The notes under the pieces are model-generated. The model had not been told where the DNA came from and ran no database searches. It was given only the letters and a program-made list of their open reading frames with translations. The translations under genes were made by a program, and so were the position numbers. From Methylobacter luteus IMV-B-3098 (GTDB lineage Bacteria > Pseudomonadota > Gammaproteobacteria > Methylococcales > Methylomonadaceae), in contig NZ_KE386569.1 in NCBI RefSeq assembly GCF_000427625.1, forward strand, positions 2,340,899 through 2,404,898: DNA of 64,000 bases. The letters run 5' to 3'. Positions 1 to 8,514 of this stretch are shown piece by piece. Position 1 is the stretch's first letter. Each line of letters opens with the position of its first letter.

Positions 1-581
1 TGCACGATATCCCGCACAATGTCCGCCGCCCATTCGCTGCTTTCGCGTTCGTACACCTGCCAACCGACAATCTTGCGGCTGTAAACATCCATAAACAGAT
101 AAAGATACAGGAATACCCCTTTGACGGCCGTGGGCAGATAGGTAATATCCCAGCTGTACAGCTGATTGGGCGCCGTGGCCTTCAGGGCTTTCGGCTTGCG
201 GCAGTCGGTGGCCGCCCGACTGGCCTGGCGATGCTGAAGTTGCTTCGCCTCGCGCAAGATCCGGTAGAAGGTCGATTCCGAAGCCAGATACTGACCCCGC
301 TCGGCCAGAATCGGCACGATCTGGCTGGGCGCCAGCGCGGCAAATTCGGCCGAATTGGCTACCGACAACACGGACTGACGCTCCTGCTCACTGAGTTTGT
401 TCGCGGGAATCAGCTGGCGGCCGCGACGACCGTCTTCCGCGACTTCACCCGATTGCTGCCAGCGCTGCAATGTGCGCAAGGTGATCCCCAATAAGTCGCA
501 GGCTCGATGCCGACGGGCTCCGGCGGCGTGGGCTTCGTCTAGCCAAGACACAATTTGTTGGCGCTCTGACAGGGAAATCAT
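1..581 (-). CDS. IS3-like transposase orfB (integrase core), partial
   Basis: The first 193 codons of the DDE transposase lie in the window; the C-terminal half runs off the left edge. The protein begins with a helix-turn-helix region and continues into the rve integrase core with the first catalytic aspartate in WDITYLPT. The full-length identical copy at 61920-62987 shows the remaining two catalytic residues. The start codon overlaps the stop of orfA as ATGA, so the two are translationally coupled and do not need a frameshift. Confidence 0.85.
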   Translation of the reverse strand, partial: MISLSERQQIVSWLDEAHAAGARRHRACDLLGITLRTLQRWQQSGEVAEDGRRGRQLIPANKLSEQERQSVLSVANSAEFAALAPSQIVPILAERGQYLASESTFYRILREAKQLQHRQASRAATDCRKPKALKATAPNQLYSWDITYLPTAVKGVFLYLYLFMDVYSRKIVGWQVYERESSEWAADIVRDIV

Positions 582-1078
582 GCGTCCTTTTCCTCCCAGA
601 GCGCCTGATACTTTTTTTGCAGAACCAGTAAGGCCGCCGCTTCCGCCAAGGCTTTTTCCTTGCGCTTCAGCTCCCGCTGTAACGCTTGATGGCTCACTTG
701 CAGTTCTCGCCAGTCAGCGCGACTGACGGCAGTCTCCGACGTGCCGGTTTCAAAGGCTTTACGCCAGGCGTGTAAATGATGCGGAAAAATCCCTTGTTCC
801 CGGCACCAGGCATGCAATGTTTCCCCTGCCTTGCCCTGACTATCCAGGATCAGTTGAAAACGTTCGCTCTGATTCCAGTCTTGAGGTCGTTTTGTCATCA
901 GGTCGGCTTGGCCCTCAACCACGTTTTTCGGTAATTTCATCCAGTTCTTCAACGTCCAGCTGTTTATGTTCAAGTCATCGGCAATCGCTTGAACGGTACG
1001 ATCGCCCCGGTTATAAACTTTCTCCAACGCCTGTTGGCGAAAAGCTTTCGTATAATAAGTCTTCTTTTTCAATTTCAT
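578..1078 (-). CDS. IS3-like transposase orfA (helix-turn-helix protein)
   Basis: A 166-aa protein with an N-terminal helix-turn-helix (residues about 8-50, with RTVQAIADDLNINSWTLKNW) and a C-terminal coiled-coil rich in Lys, Glu and Ala, the usual layout of IS3-type OrfA. It binds the ends of the element and supports OrfB. It is identical to the protein at 62984-63484. It overlaps orfB by 4 bases. Confidence 0.85.
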   Translation of the reverse strand: MKLKKKTYYTKAFRQQALEKVYNRGDRTVQAIADDLNINSWTLKNWMKLPKNVVEGQADLMTKRPQDWNQSERFQLILDSQGKAGETLHAWCREQGIFPHHLHAWRKAFETGTSETAVSRADWRELQVSHQALQRELKRKEKALAEAAALLVLQKKYQALWEEKDA

Positions 1079-1094
1079 TACCTCTAATAGTCAA

Positions 1095-1421
1095 TCAATG
1101 AAAATTAGAGGCGACAGTTATCCTGACACAGGGGGCAACCGTCACCTTCACGTTGGTATAAGCCATTTCATTAACAACGATGTAGGGGATGGTCAGGATG
1201 TTAGTGACTGGGTCATACGAATCCTCCGTCCCTGCGAGATCCACATCCTCATTGTAGCTGAGCACATTACCCACTCTGATAAGCACATTCTCGTAGGTGG
1301 TGCCTTCAACAGTGATGGTTGGTATTGTGAGCTGATTGGTGGCGGGATCATAGCTATCCGCATAGGCGATGCTGCCCAGTCCAAGGAGTGGCAACATTGC
1401 CAGTCTGATTTTTATTTTCAT
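1095..1421 (-). pseudogene. Small secreted repeat protein, truncated by the IS
   Basis: The reading frame starts with a clear signal peptide (MKIKIRLAMLPLLGLGSIAYA) followed by two tandem units of about 45 residues. Each begins SYDPxTNxLTIPxI and ends YxNVxxxV. The genuine protein ends at about residue 94; the last residues and the stop codon come from the inserted IS end (TGTCAGGATAACTGTCGCC). Tandem TNxLTIP units of this kind occur in secreted proteins that carry more copies, so I infer that further repeats were lost. The function is unknown. It could be expressed as a shortened exported protein. Confidence 0.65.
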
Positions 1422-1543
1422 TATTCTTTATTGATTTATTTTAGTTTCTGTCGATATTTGACCTCAGCCAAATGGAGGTAGAAACCAGTCTGATAAAGCC
1501 CCTATCTTCGGGCAAGTTTTTCGAACCGCAAAAATACTCGTCT

Positions 1544-1706
1544 TTAATGTCGACTCTTAAAAAAGCGTTCAATCAGATGAGGTTCTTCATATAAAAGCTC
1601 ATCATAATCACGCAATATATAAAGCGTACTTCCGCTTACGTCATTATAGATAAAAAGCTGAACAATTTGCTCTGCTTCGCCTCTGCCTTCATAAACGCGC
1701 CAGCCT
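1544..1706 (-). pseudogene. Coding remnant, C-terminal fragment of an unknown protein
   Basis: On the minus strand a frame of 53 codons stays open and ends in TAA at 1544-1546. Its product is acidic and aromatic, with the stretch LYILRDYDELLYEEPHLIER, which looks like real protein rather than noise. It has no start codon and is preceded directly by an in-frame stop, so it is a leftover. I do not recognise the family. The rest of 1422-1852 shows nothing I can identify. Confidence 0.3.
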
Positions 1707-1852
1707 TAACTCCAACTTCGCGTTGGCATCGAATGGCCTAACCTATAACTGCTCATAGCTAGAGGTACATACCTCCTGCTCTACAATTACCAAGTATTAA
1801 TGACTTTGCCCTATCAGAAGGGATGATAGCTCTCATGCTACCTGGCCAAGCT

Positions 1853-2040
1853 GGTTCTGTTGCATTAATTTTCTATGAGTGTAAACAAGCGCCATTGGCT
1901 GGCGGAATCAGGCCACTAAGGCATAGAACTATTCGGCGGTTAACTCTGTTCGTCGGCTGAGATCTTCTGCCCTGTCTTGATCAGGTGCATCAGTTCGCTG
2001 CCTTGTAAGCAGGCTCTGTCGGTAAGGAGGAATTTAAACC
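1853..2040 (-). mobile_element. IS6-family element, 3' remnant A
   Basis: The plus strand at 1853 reads GGTTCTGTTGC, the terminal sequence typical of IS6-family elements. Reading the minus strand inward gives a transposase C-terminus: KFLLTDRAC, then QGSELMHLIKTGQ, followed by a stop near 1960. This matches the IELxxMIxKGQ tail of IS6 transposases. A diverged second copy lies at 8206-8400. The fragment replaces the 3' part of the efflux lipoprotein gene at 2046-2205. Confidence 0.6.
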
Positions 2041-2045
2041 CAGGC

Positions 2046-2205
2046 ACCAAGCATCGAGCCAAGGTACCTCAGGCCGCTTGAAGTCAGGCCCAACGATTGT
2101 GCAGGCGCTGAGCAGCATGCCCCCCCCCAGCAAGGCAGTCCCCTGCGTGCCTCGTGGCTTTGCTTGCATGATGCGTGTCGTCTGAATCTTTTTTCTGCGA
2201 ACCAC
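2046..2205 (-). pseudogene. RND efflux outer-membrane lipoprotein (NodT/OprM family), N-terminal fragment
   Basis: About 50 residues remain. They include a lipoprotein signal with the lipobox LLSAC followed by TIVGPDFKRPEVPWLDAW, the hallmark N-terminus of NodT/OprM-type outer-membrane factors. The family normally has about 450-500 residues, so nearly all of it is missing; the frame runs on into the IS6 remnant and stops at 1990. It lies 8 bases downstream of the AI-2E-family permease gene, suggesting a former operon. Confidence 0.7.
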
Positions 2206-2213
2206 GCCCCTAA

Positions 2214-3314
2214 CTACGCCTGTTTTATGTCGGGATTAGCAGCCACCCACTGCATGAAGATCTGATAGCCCAGTGTCAGCAAGGTCGCTCCAACGAACAT
2301 GCCTAGAATACCGCTGGTTGCCATTCCACCCAGAGCACCCAGCAGTATCACGGGCATTGGAGCATCGACTCCGCGACCCAGCATCAGCGGTTTCAGGACG
2401 TTGTCAGACAAGCCGCCGATGAACAGTAGAATCGTATAGCTGATAGCTGCCACGGTAGTATAGTCCCCACTGGACCAGATATAGCCAATTACTGGTAAGG
2501 TAACAATGATGGCCGGAATCTGCGCGATGCCCAGAACCAGCGCAATCAGGGACAATCCTCCTGCCAAAGGAACACCGGCGATGATCAATAATAGTCCAAT
2601 AATAATGGCCTGGATCGAAGCGACCCCGAGGATCCCTAGGGCGACTGCGCGAATGGTCGATGTAGAGAGTGTTATAAGTTCTCCGCCTCGCGCGGTGCCG
2701 ACAATGCGATCGAAAATAGCTCGCATATTCTGGGCGCCGGCCTCACCGAAGGCCATCATGATTCCAGCGATGATGAAGGAGAACAGGAACATAGCGAGAC
2801 TACCTCCTATGCTGGCAACCATCGCCAAGGCCTTTTTCGACAGCTCACCGATTTTCGGTTGCATGCTCTGCACAAAAGACGGCAGATCAGCATGGGTTTT
2901 TGACCAAACACCGTACACCTTCTTGCCAACAACCGGCCACTCCGCCACCGCCTGAGATGGCGGGGGAATCTGCAAAGTATTATTCCTTATGCCGTTGATC
3001 AAATGATCAACGGCATCGCCTATCGAGTTGACCAGCACGGTAGTGGGCACCACGATCAGCAATATGCCAGCCAACACTATCACCGTAGCTGCACGTCCCT
3101 GCTTAGCGCCCATCTTGTTTGCCAGCTTTTGATGGGCCGGATATAGGGTTACCGCCAGAATCAGAGCCCACACCATCAGGGAAAGAAAGGGGGGGAAAAT
3201 CTCGTAGCACAGTATGACCATGACGAGAATTAATCCGGTTCGGATGAAAACATCCATCAGTCGGTCGGACAAGCGCTTTTCTAGGTCGGCATCAAAGTTG
3301 GACGGCACATTCAT
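2214..3314 (-). CDS. AI-2E family transporter (PerM/YdiK-like permease)
   Basis: A 366-aa integral membrane protein. Two or three transmembrane helices at residues about 25-80 are followed by a soluble region, then a block of hydrophobic helices from about 165 to 350. This is the pattern of the AI-2E/PerM exporter family, whose members have been linked to autoinducer-2, Na+/H+ antiport and permease roles; the substrate here cannot be told. The conserved late motif GGLSDNVLKPLMLGRG is present at residues about 300-315. The gene is intact although it is surrounded by IS fragments and followed by a broken efflux gene. Confidence 0.85.
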   Translation of the reverse strand: MNVPSNFDADLEKRLSDRLMDVFIRTGLILVMVILCYEIFPPFLSLMVWALILAVTLYPAHQKLANKMGAKQGRAATVIVLAGILLIVVPTTVLVNSIGDAVDHLINGIRNNTLQIPPPSQAVAEWPVVGKKVYGVWSKTHADLPSFVQSMQPKIGELSKKALAMVASIGGSLAMFLFSFIIAGIMMAFGEAGAQNMRAIFDRIVGTARGGELITLSTSTIRAVALGILGVASIQAIIIGLLLIIAGVPLAGGLSLIALVLGIAQIPAIIVTLPVIGYIWSSGDYTTVAAISYTILLFIGGLSDNVLKPLMLGRGVDAPMPVILLGALGGMATSGILGMFVGATLLTLGYQIFMQWVAANPDIKQA

Positions 3315-3561
3315 GTTTTCATTCCTTTATCTGGTACTGTCAAGTTGTCGGCAGCGTAGAGCAAGGGCTCTTATGCCGGACACTCTTCGTCGTCAATTGG
3401 CGAGATAAATGTTCTCAGGCTGTCAATCGGCATTGAAATTTTGCCACTTTCTTAATAAAAAGAGCGTCCAATTTTTTCCAAACCACTACTCAAGTAATTG
3501 TTATTTAATAGGTTTATTAAATTACTACCATGCCGGTTGGTGGAAAATATTCAACGCTGAT

Positions 3562-4184
3562 TTACACCCAGCGGCCCTTGCCGTCCATGCTAATCTGGAT
3601 CTGATGGGCTTTGAGTCTGCTGGTGAAGACCTCGCTGGTGAATTGACTGCCCTGGTCCGTATTGAAAATCTCAGGCGTTCCGGAATGCTCAATCGCTTCC
3701 TCCAAGGCTTCCAGGCAAAAGCGGGTGTCCATAGTATTCGACAGGCGCCAGCTCAGGACCTTACGGCTATGCCAGTCCATCACCGCGACCAAGTAGAGAA
3801 AACCTTTGGCCATCGGAATATAACAGATATCGGTTGCCCAAACCTGATTAGGACGGCTAATGCTCAAGCCTTTCAGCAGATAAGGATAGACTTTATGGCC
3901 GTTGCCAGGCAGGCTGGTTTTCTTTTTCGGATAGAGCGCGACCAAGCCCATCTTCCGCACTTGTGCCCTATGGGTATCAGCCGTTGGACTTTCTTGCGGT
4001 TGATATAAGCGACAACCTTTCGATCAAGCAGTTCGTCGCGTATCCGCCGGCTCCCTCTGAACGACTGCTCCAGATGAATTTCATCGATGGCTTTCATCAG
4101 CCTCAGATCCTCATGGCAGACATCGACAGGCCGGCAATAGACGCTGGAGCGGTTCAACGCCAGCAATTTGCATTGTTGAGTCAC
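3562..4184 (-). pseudogene. IS3-family transposase orfB, frameshifted and truncated
   Basis: The first part (4184 to about 3960) encodes the HTH_21-like region with LLALNRSSVYCRP and GSRRIRDELL. The second part, in another frame (3960-3562), has RPNQVWATDICYIPMAKGF, VMDWHSRKVLSWRLSN and FNTDQGSQFTS, the first two acidic positions of the DDE core. The protein stops just after ISMDGKGRW, where family members continue to the catalytic Glu. One frameshift plus a 3' deletion makes it inactive. Confidence 0.75.
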
Positions 4185-4231
4185 AGCTAGCTCCGCCTGA
4201 GGATCAATTTTTTCTTTGCGTTGTGCCCGAT

Positions 4232-4513
4232 CTAGCGACCGAGCACTTTGGACAAAAAATCGTTTTCTACCGTGAGTTGGCCAATCTTGGCGTGCAACTC
4301 TTTGATCTGGTTTTCTTCATGCGCTTTGCCGGATGAATCTTTGGCAAAGAGTTGGCTGACATTGTCTACGACTTGTTGCTTCCATTGAGTAATCTGATTT
4401 GGATGCACGTCAAATTGTTGGGCAAGCTCTGATAGCGTTTTATCGCCTTTTAATGCCGCTAACGCCACTTTAGATTTAAACTCTGACGAGTGATTTCTTC
4501 TTTTCTTGCTCAT
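4232..4513 (-). CDS. IS3-family transposase orfA
   Basis: A 93-aa helix-turn-helix protein (residues about 10-50, FKSKVALAALKGDKTLSELA and then FDVHPNQITQWKQQ) with a C-terminal leucine-zipper-like helix. This is the standard OrfA of IS3 elements with HTH_Tnp_1 fold. A purine-rich GAGGAG lies just upstream of the ATG. It is intact but its partner orfB is broken, so it is probably without function now. Confidence 0.75.
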   Translation of the reverse strand: MSKKRRNHSSEFKSKVALAALKGDKTLSELAQQFDVHPNQITQWKQQVVDNVSQLFAKDSSGKAHEENQIKELHAKIGQLTVENDFLSKVLGR

Positions 4514-4587
4514 TGTTTCTCCTCATGCGTTGAGATCACAATAGAGCAGTTTTATCACTTAAGCCACTGTCTAATTTTTTGGGTCCA

Positions 4588-4740
4588 TTTCTGTAAGCTA
4601 GGTACCAACGGACACCGGTCAGAATGATGTCTTTTTCGATGAGGTGTCCTTTGAAGCCGATCATACGAGTAAATTTAAGCGGTGTTGGTTGAGCACATAG
4701 CTTACCGAAACCGATGCAGCCTTTGCGAAGCAACAGAACC
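4588..4740 (-). mobile_element. IS6-family element, 5' remnant
   Basis: On the minus strand the segment begins GGTTCTGTTG at 4740, an IS6-type end. At 4667 it starts the transposase with MIGFKGHLIEKDIILTGVRW, matching the conserved FKGxxFxxDIIL-VRWY start of IS6 transposases. After about 26 codons it is interrupted by the IS3-family element. The 3' counterpart of such elements is found at 1853-2040 and 8206-8400. Confidence 0.6.
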
Positions 4741-4867
4741 ACGGATTGAACTTGACAGAAGCAGAGGAAAACAGAGTTTAAGAATTAATAAGAGCAAATT
4801 CTGAAATAAAAGCAAAATGTTGTGGTGTCCACGGGAAATCCGGAAGATCCGTTTTTTCTGCCACGGT

Positions 4868-5149
4868 TTATCTAATTTGGATTTTAACGATATATAATAA
4901 AAAATAAACAATAAAAGAATAAATAAATGTTACCGCAATAAACCCCACATATTTCGTTTTAACTATTAAACCATATAGAAAATAATTAACTAATAGAAAT
5001 AAAGCTAAAAAAATTACCGCCCATATGTGACCTCTGCCCCAATTTGTAGAAAAGAAATCACTTCCAACATATAGTATGCAAAATGCCGCGATTAAATTTA
5101 ACGTCAAAAACAAATAAATAAATATTTTTTTAAATATTTGATAGAACAT
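4868..5149 (-). CDS. Small hydrophobic membrane protein
   Basis: A 93-aa protein with three predicted membrane helices (residues about 8-28, 42-62, 68-90) and very AT-rich codons. A good ribosome-binding site, AAGGAG, sits 5 bases before the ATG. It follows the VWA protein gene by about 100 bases on the same strand, so the two may be co-transcribed. I do not recognise the family. Base composition like that of its neighbour suggests they arrived together. Confidence 0.5.
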   Translation of the reverse strand: MFYQIFKKIFIYLFLTLNLIAAFCILYVGSDFFSTNWGRGHIWAVIFLALFLLVNYFLYGLIVKTKYVGFIAVTFIYSFIVYFLLYIVKIQIR

Positions 5150-5251
5150 GCATCTCCTTATACAAAAAAATTACTGCAATTTCATGTCATTAATTGCAGT
5201 AATTATTTTTATATTATATTAAAAACTCTCGATAAAAACGATTAACTGATT

Positions 5252-7891
5252 CTACGGCACTACTGAAACAAAATCTTCGCCCGAAATTTTAGTTCCATCA
5301 AGTAAAACCCCTTGCAATATAGCAAATGTATTTTCTTCGGACAATTCTAAAGCAGATGTTTCAAATTGAACAATTAGATCCTGATCCCCATCTCCATCAA
5401 TATCTACGAGATTGCCAATATGACCACTATTACCTTTTTGCCGAGCTACTGATCCAGAAAGGTTTAGTGTGCTTTGATCGATCAAAGCAGGATCGAAATC
5501 AATTGTATCTCCCTTAGCAATTTGTGTATTTAAAATTGCAACAGTTACAACCCCATCAGAGCTCAAGTTTATAGTATTATTACTATTACCCGGTTTAACA
5601 TCAATGTTAACAGTTAAGTTATTACTTGTCCCAATAGTTAAATCAACCACAGCAGTGTTATTAATCCCACTGTTTGACTGACTATTTGCTTCTACAATTA
5701 ATATGCCGCCACTTAATTTACTTAGAGCTTGTACGTCAGGTGCTGTTAAAGTAACTTCAATAATTTTTGATTCATTTTCTCCTAAAGAAACAATGGTAGG
5801 GTTAATTGATAGAGGTAAACCAATTGAGTTCGTTGCAGAAATTGTAAACTGATCAGCGGTTCCAAAGTTAGTGATTGTCAACTTAACTGTAGTCGTAGTG
5901 TTAGCCGTTAGCTCTGCACTTGCCAACTCAGGCGAAATGCTCACACTTTGAGCTTTATACACATTAGGGAAAACACGCATATAGGCATTTCCCAAAGCAT
6001 CCTTTCCAGAGACATAGACACGAAATCGCTCATTGGGCAAAACAAAATTACCGACAAATTCATCAATTGCAACTTCCCCTGTTCCTCTATCAAGAGCTAT
6101 CGTTTTAATAAGAGCACCTTCTTCAGTGCGTAAATCAAATGTTGCTGTATCTATAGCTCCGGTGATAAAAGCTTTTGCTGTAATAGGGGTTTTATTCTTT
6201 ACAGGTTGTCCGTTAATAGAAAAAAGCCCTGTATGCCCAGGCCGACCAGTTTCTTCAACAAAATCAAAATCATTTAGACTAATTGTGCTATTGCCTGAAA
6301 TTGATACTGAAAAAACGCCGTTACCTGAAACTGCCAATTTCCATTCTCCAGTGGCGGGTTTAGTCAGTGATATTATTTTTGCAGTAGCCAGAGAAGTTAT
6401 TGAGGCATCTGAATCTGATGCAGTAACTTCTTCACCTGTTGGTCGAAAAATACTAGCAGTAGTTAAACTATCGGAGGTTACTGATATGGTTAACCCTGTT
6501 GTGCTTGAATCTACTGGTATTGTATATTCTTTAACAGCTCCATCATGAACACCACGGACTAAAAGCATTGGTTCGAGATCACCATATAGTGATGGCTTAA
6601 TAAGGTTAAACAATTTATCAACTTCTGTTGGGGCGATAAAAAATACTTGGCCTCCAGTTGCTTGAGCAACTTCAATATAGGCCGGATCAATTGGAGAGCA
6701 GGAGCCTGTTATTTCATAATTAATTTTAATATCTTTATCCTGCGCTGCTGCTGTTACTTTGTTCTTCAATTCAGAGTCTTTAGCAGATGCATCAGAGAAT
6801 AAGTGCAACTGACCTCGTACCTCTGCAACATTGATCGCTTTTAGTAAAGCAGTTTGTGAAAGTTCTGGGCAATCACCGCCACCATTAGGTGAAAGAGAAA
6901 AAGCCGCATTAAGTATCTCAGAAACAGACTTAGAAATAAGTGGCTCACCTACATCAGGATCACCAAAGCGCTCAAAAAGATAGTTTGTGGGACTGATGTC
7001 TGGGTCTGATTGAGCCAACTGAAGAACATTGGTAACAATATTTTGGACTTGAGAAATTTCAGTTCCCATACTACCAGTATCGTCTACCACAAAACCTAAT
7101 GTGCCATACGCATCCATAAACTCAGCAATAGCTAAATCATTACCTTTAATTCCCTCTGCATCAAGAATTTCTTCAATAAGATTTCGAGTTGCCTTTACCG
7201 CTGCCTCACGGGCTTCTCCATGTTTATTTCGTGAAGGATCATCTTTGTGAATACCTTCAAGAAATATTGTTACGTTACCAATAGTACCTTCGAATCCATG
7301 TGCACATTTATTTGTCTCATTCAAGGGAAAATAACCAGAGGTAAGTCCAGTAGTGATAAGAGATGCACCATCAGCTTCACAAGTGGTAGTGGTATCACTA
7401 ACACTGTTAATTATAGAGTTACCTAAATTTGAATTTGGTTCAGAACCATTTGTTTTTTCAACCCAATTACTATGAGAATAAAAATCTTGTAAAGTATGAA
7501 GTAATCTACCTAAATTATATCTCGCTAAGGGGCCATTGCGGGATTGATCACTTTTTAGATTAGCAATAATAAAGTTTTTTATCTGTAATATGCGATCACT
7601 ACAGTTTTCTAACAGTTCATTATCACAATGTGCGGATGCATTTAAAAAGTCAATTGAATGGTCAACTTCTGCATCCGAATCTCTTATTTCTTTTATCGCA
7701 CGATCAGAGAATTTTATAGTATTGCCATTTGAAGTTGTTCGTTCAATTGGATTTGGTGAATCTAGCGACCCTTTAATGGCATCTCTTACAATACCTACAT
7801 GCCCAAATTCTGCTGTAGGCTTAAAAGCAAATGCATTGTTTTGCAATATACTAAAAAATATTAAAACCTTTATAACCTTAATCATTTTCAT
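5252..7891 (-). CDS. Secreted Het-C-like / von Willebrand factor A protein (VWA7-like)
   Basis: An 879-aa exported protein. Residues 1-22 are a signal peptide ending AFA. Residues about 23-235 resemble the Het-C/VWA7 N-terminal domain, with the signature LHTLQDFYSHSNWVE at 131-145. A VWA domain follows from about 264 with an intact MIDAS start, DDTGSMG, at 270-276. After it come beta-sandwich-like regions. The last 120 residues hold a domain starting DVKPGNSNNTINLSS and containing DIDGDGDQDLIVQF, a calcium-binding-like type seen at the C-terminus of bacterial surface proteins. The gene is AT-rich compared with the core genes to the right, which points to horizontal transfer. It is uninterrupted. 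The role is likely adhesion or a metal-dependent surface activity; the substrate is unknown. Confidence 0.75.
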   Translation of the reverse strand: MKMIKVIKVLIFFSILQNNAFAFKPTAEFGHVGIVRDAIKGSLDSPNPIERTTSNGNTIKFSDRAIKEIRDSDAEVDHSIDFLNASAHCDNELLENCSDRILQIKNFIIANLKSDQSRNGPLARYNLGRLLHTLQDFYSHSNWVEKTNGSEPNSNLGNSIINSVSDTTTTCEADGASLITTGLTSGYFPLNETNKCAHGFEGTIGNVTIFLEGIHKDDPSRNKHGEAREAAVKATRNLIEEILDAEGIKGNDLAIAEFMDAYGTLGFVVDDTGSMGTEISQVQNIVTNVLQLAQSDPDISPTNYLFERFGDPDVGEPLISKSVSEILNAAFSLSPNGGGDCPELSQTALLKAINVAEVRGQLHLFSDASAKDSELKNKVTAAAQDKDIKINYEITGSCSPIDPAYIEVAQATGGQVFFIAPTEVDKLFNLIKPSLYGDLEPMLLVRGVHDGAVKEYTIPVDSSTTGLTISVTSDSLTTASIFRPTGEEVTASDSDASITSLATAKIISLTKPATGEWKLAVSGNGVFSVSISGNSTISLNDFDFVEETGRPGHTGLFSINGQPVKNKTPITAKAFITGAIDTATFDLRTEEGALIKTIALDRGTGEVAIDEFVGNFVLPNERFRVYVSGKDALGNAYMRVFPNVYKAQSVSISPELASAELTANTTTTVKLTITNFGTADQFTISATNSIGLPLSINPTIVSLGENESKIIEVTLTAPDVQALSKLSGGILIVEANSQSNSGINNTAVVDLTIGTSNNLTVNIDVKPGNSNNTINLSSDGVVTVAILNTQIAKGDTIDFDPALIDQSTLNLSGSVARQKGNSGHIGNLVDIDGDGDQDLIVQFETSALELSEENTFAILQGVLLDGTKISGEDFVSVVP

Positions 7892-8205
7892 AAATAGCTC
7901 CCTGTTAAAATTAATCTAACTTAATAATGATAAAAATTATTCTTTTTGTAATACCTCTATTAATGATGTTAAAACTCACAATTAACAAAGTATCATGCTT
8001 GCGGTTTTTCAATAGAATTTAAGTTCACAGATATGAGTTATAGCTCACCTAATTCAAGATTTTTTCGCATGATATAACAAACGATTATCTAAGCCGCTTA
8101 TCTTATATACTAGAAAATAATGTAGAGCAATAGTTTTCTAAAAGCCTTGTATTTCTAAATGGGATAACATGCATTTTATGCATGATAAACTGGTATGGAT
8201 ATTAC
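7892..8205. other. AT-rich intergenic region upstream of the VWA gene
   Basis: About 310 bases of AT-rich sequence between the VWA protein gene and IS6 remnant B. It should contain the promoter of the VWA gene on the minus strand. I see no convincing -35/-10 pair, no gene and no repeat apart from the palindrome ATGCATTTTATGCAT near 8169-8183. Confidence 0.3.
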
Positions 8206-8400
8206 GGTTCTGTTGCGTTAATTTTCGATAGGCGCAGACGGACTATCAGTTAATGAGATTAGGCTCAGGGATTAGAACAATTCGGCAGTGGATAGCCCGC
8301 CCATCAACCGAGATTATTCGTCCTTTCTTGATCAGGCATATAAGCTCAATGCCTTGTTAACAGGCTCTGTCAATAAGGAGGAATTTAAGCCCAAGCATGT
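8206..8400 (-). mobile_element. IS6-family element, 3' remnant B
   Basis: This is a diverged copy of 1853-2040, starting GGTTCTGTTGC on the plus strand. On the minus strand it encodes MLGLKFLLIDRAC, then after a stop QGIELICLIKKGR, the tail of an IS6-family transposase. The internal stop and missing upstream part show that it is dead. Remnants A and B have the same orientation and flank the AI-2E and VWA genes. Confidence 0.55.
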
Positions 8401-8514
8401 GCCAAGGTCATAATCAACTGATAACTTGTTAATCAGCGCCGAATATTTGCCAGCAAACAGCGTCAAGATTTCCAGTTAAAAATTACTATCTGATTGACCT
8501 ATAAATACCTTTAT

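Larger units (their letters stand above)
1..1128 (-). mobile_element. IS3-like insertion sequence, copy 1, cut by the window start
   Basis: This stretch repeats 62407-63534 with no difference that I noticed, so it is a second copy of the complete element at 61889-63534. The right end is GTCGCCTC-type inverted repeat sequence ending in TGACA at 1128. The remaining part, including the left inverted repeat, lies before the window. The element carries two overlapping transposase genes on the minus strand. It has inserted into the 3' part of a small secreted-protein gene at 1129-1421. Both copies have the same orientation and so form direct repeats about 62 kb apart. Confidence 0.9.
3562..4587 (-). 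mobile_element. IS3-family element, decayed and lacking its 3' end
   Basis: The right end reads, on the minus strand, TGGACCCAAAAAATTAGACA, a plausible IS3-type terminal repeat at about 4564-4587. It sits directly inside an IS6 transposase start. orfA (4232-4513) is intact. orfB is frameshifted near 3960 and stops after the DGKGRW motif at 3562, before the catalytic glutamate, so no left end is recognisable. The element is not autonomous. Confidence 0.7.

Noticed and set aside
4702-4911. 69-codon minus-strand frame near the IS6 remnant
   Set aside because: It has no ribosome-binding site or recognisable features and crosses from AT-rich sequence into the IS6 end.
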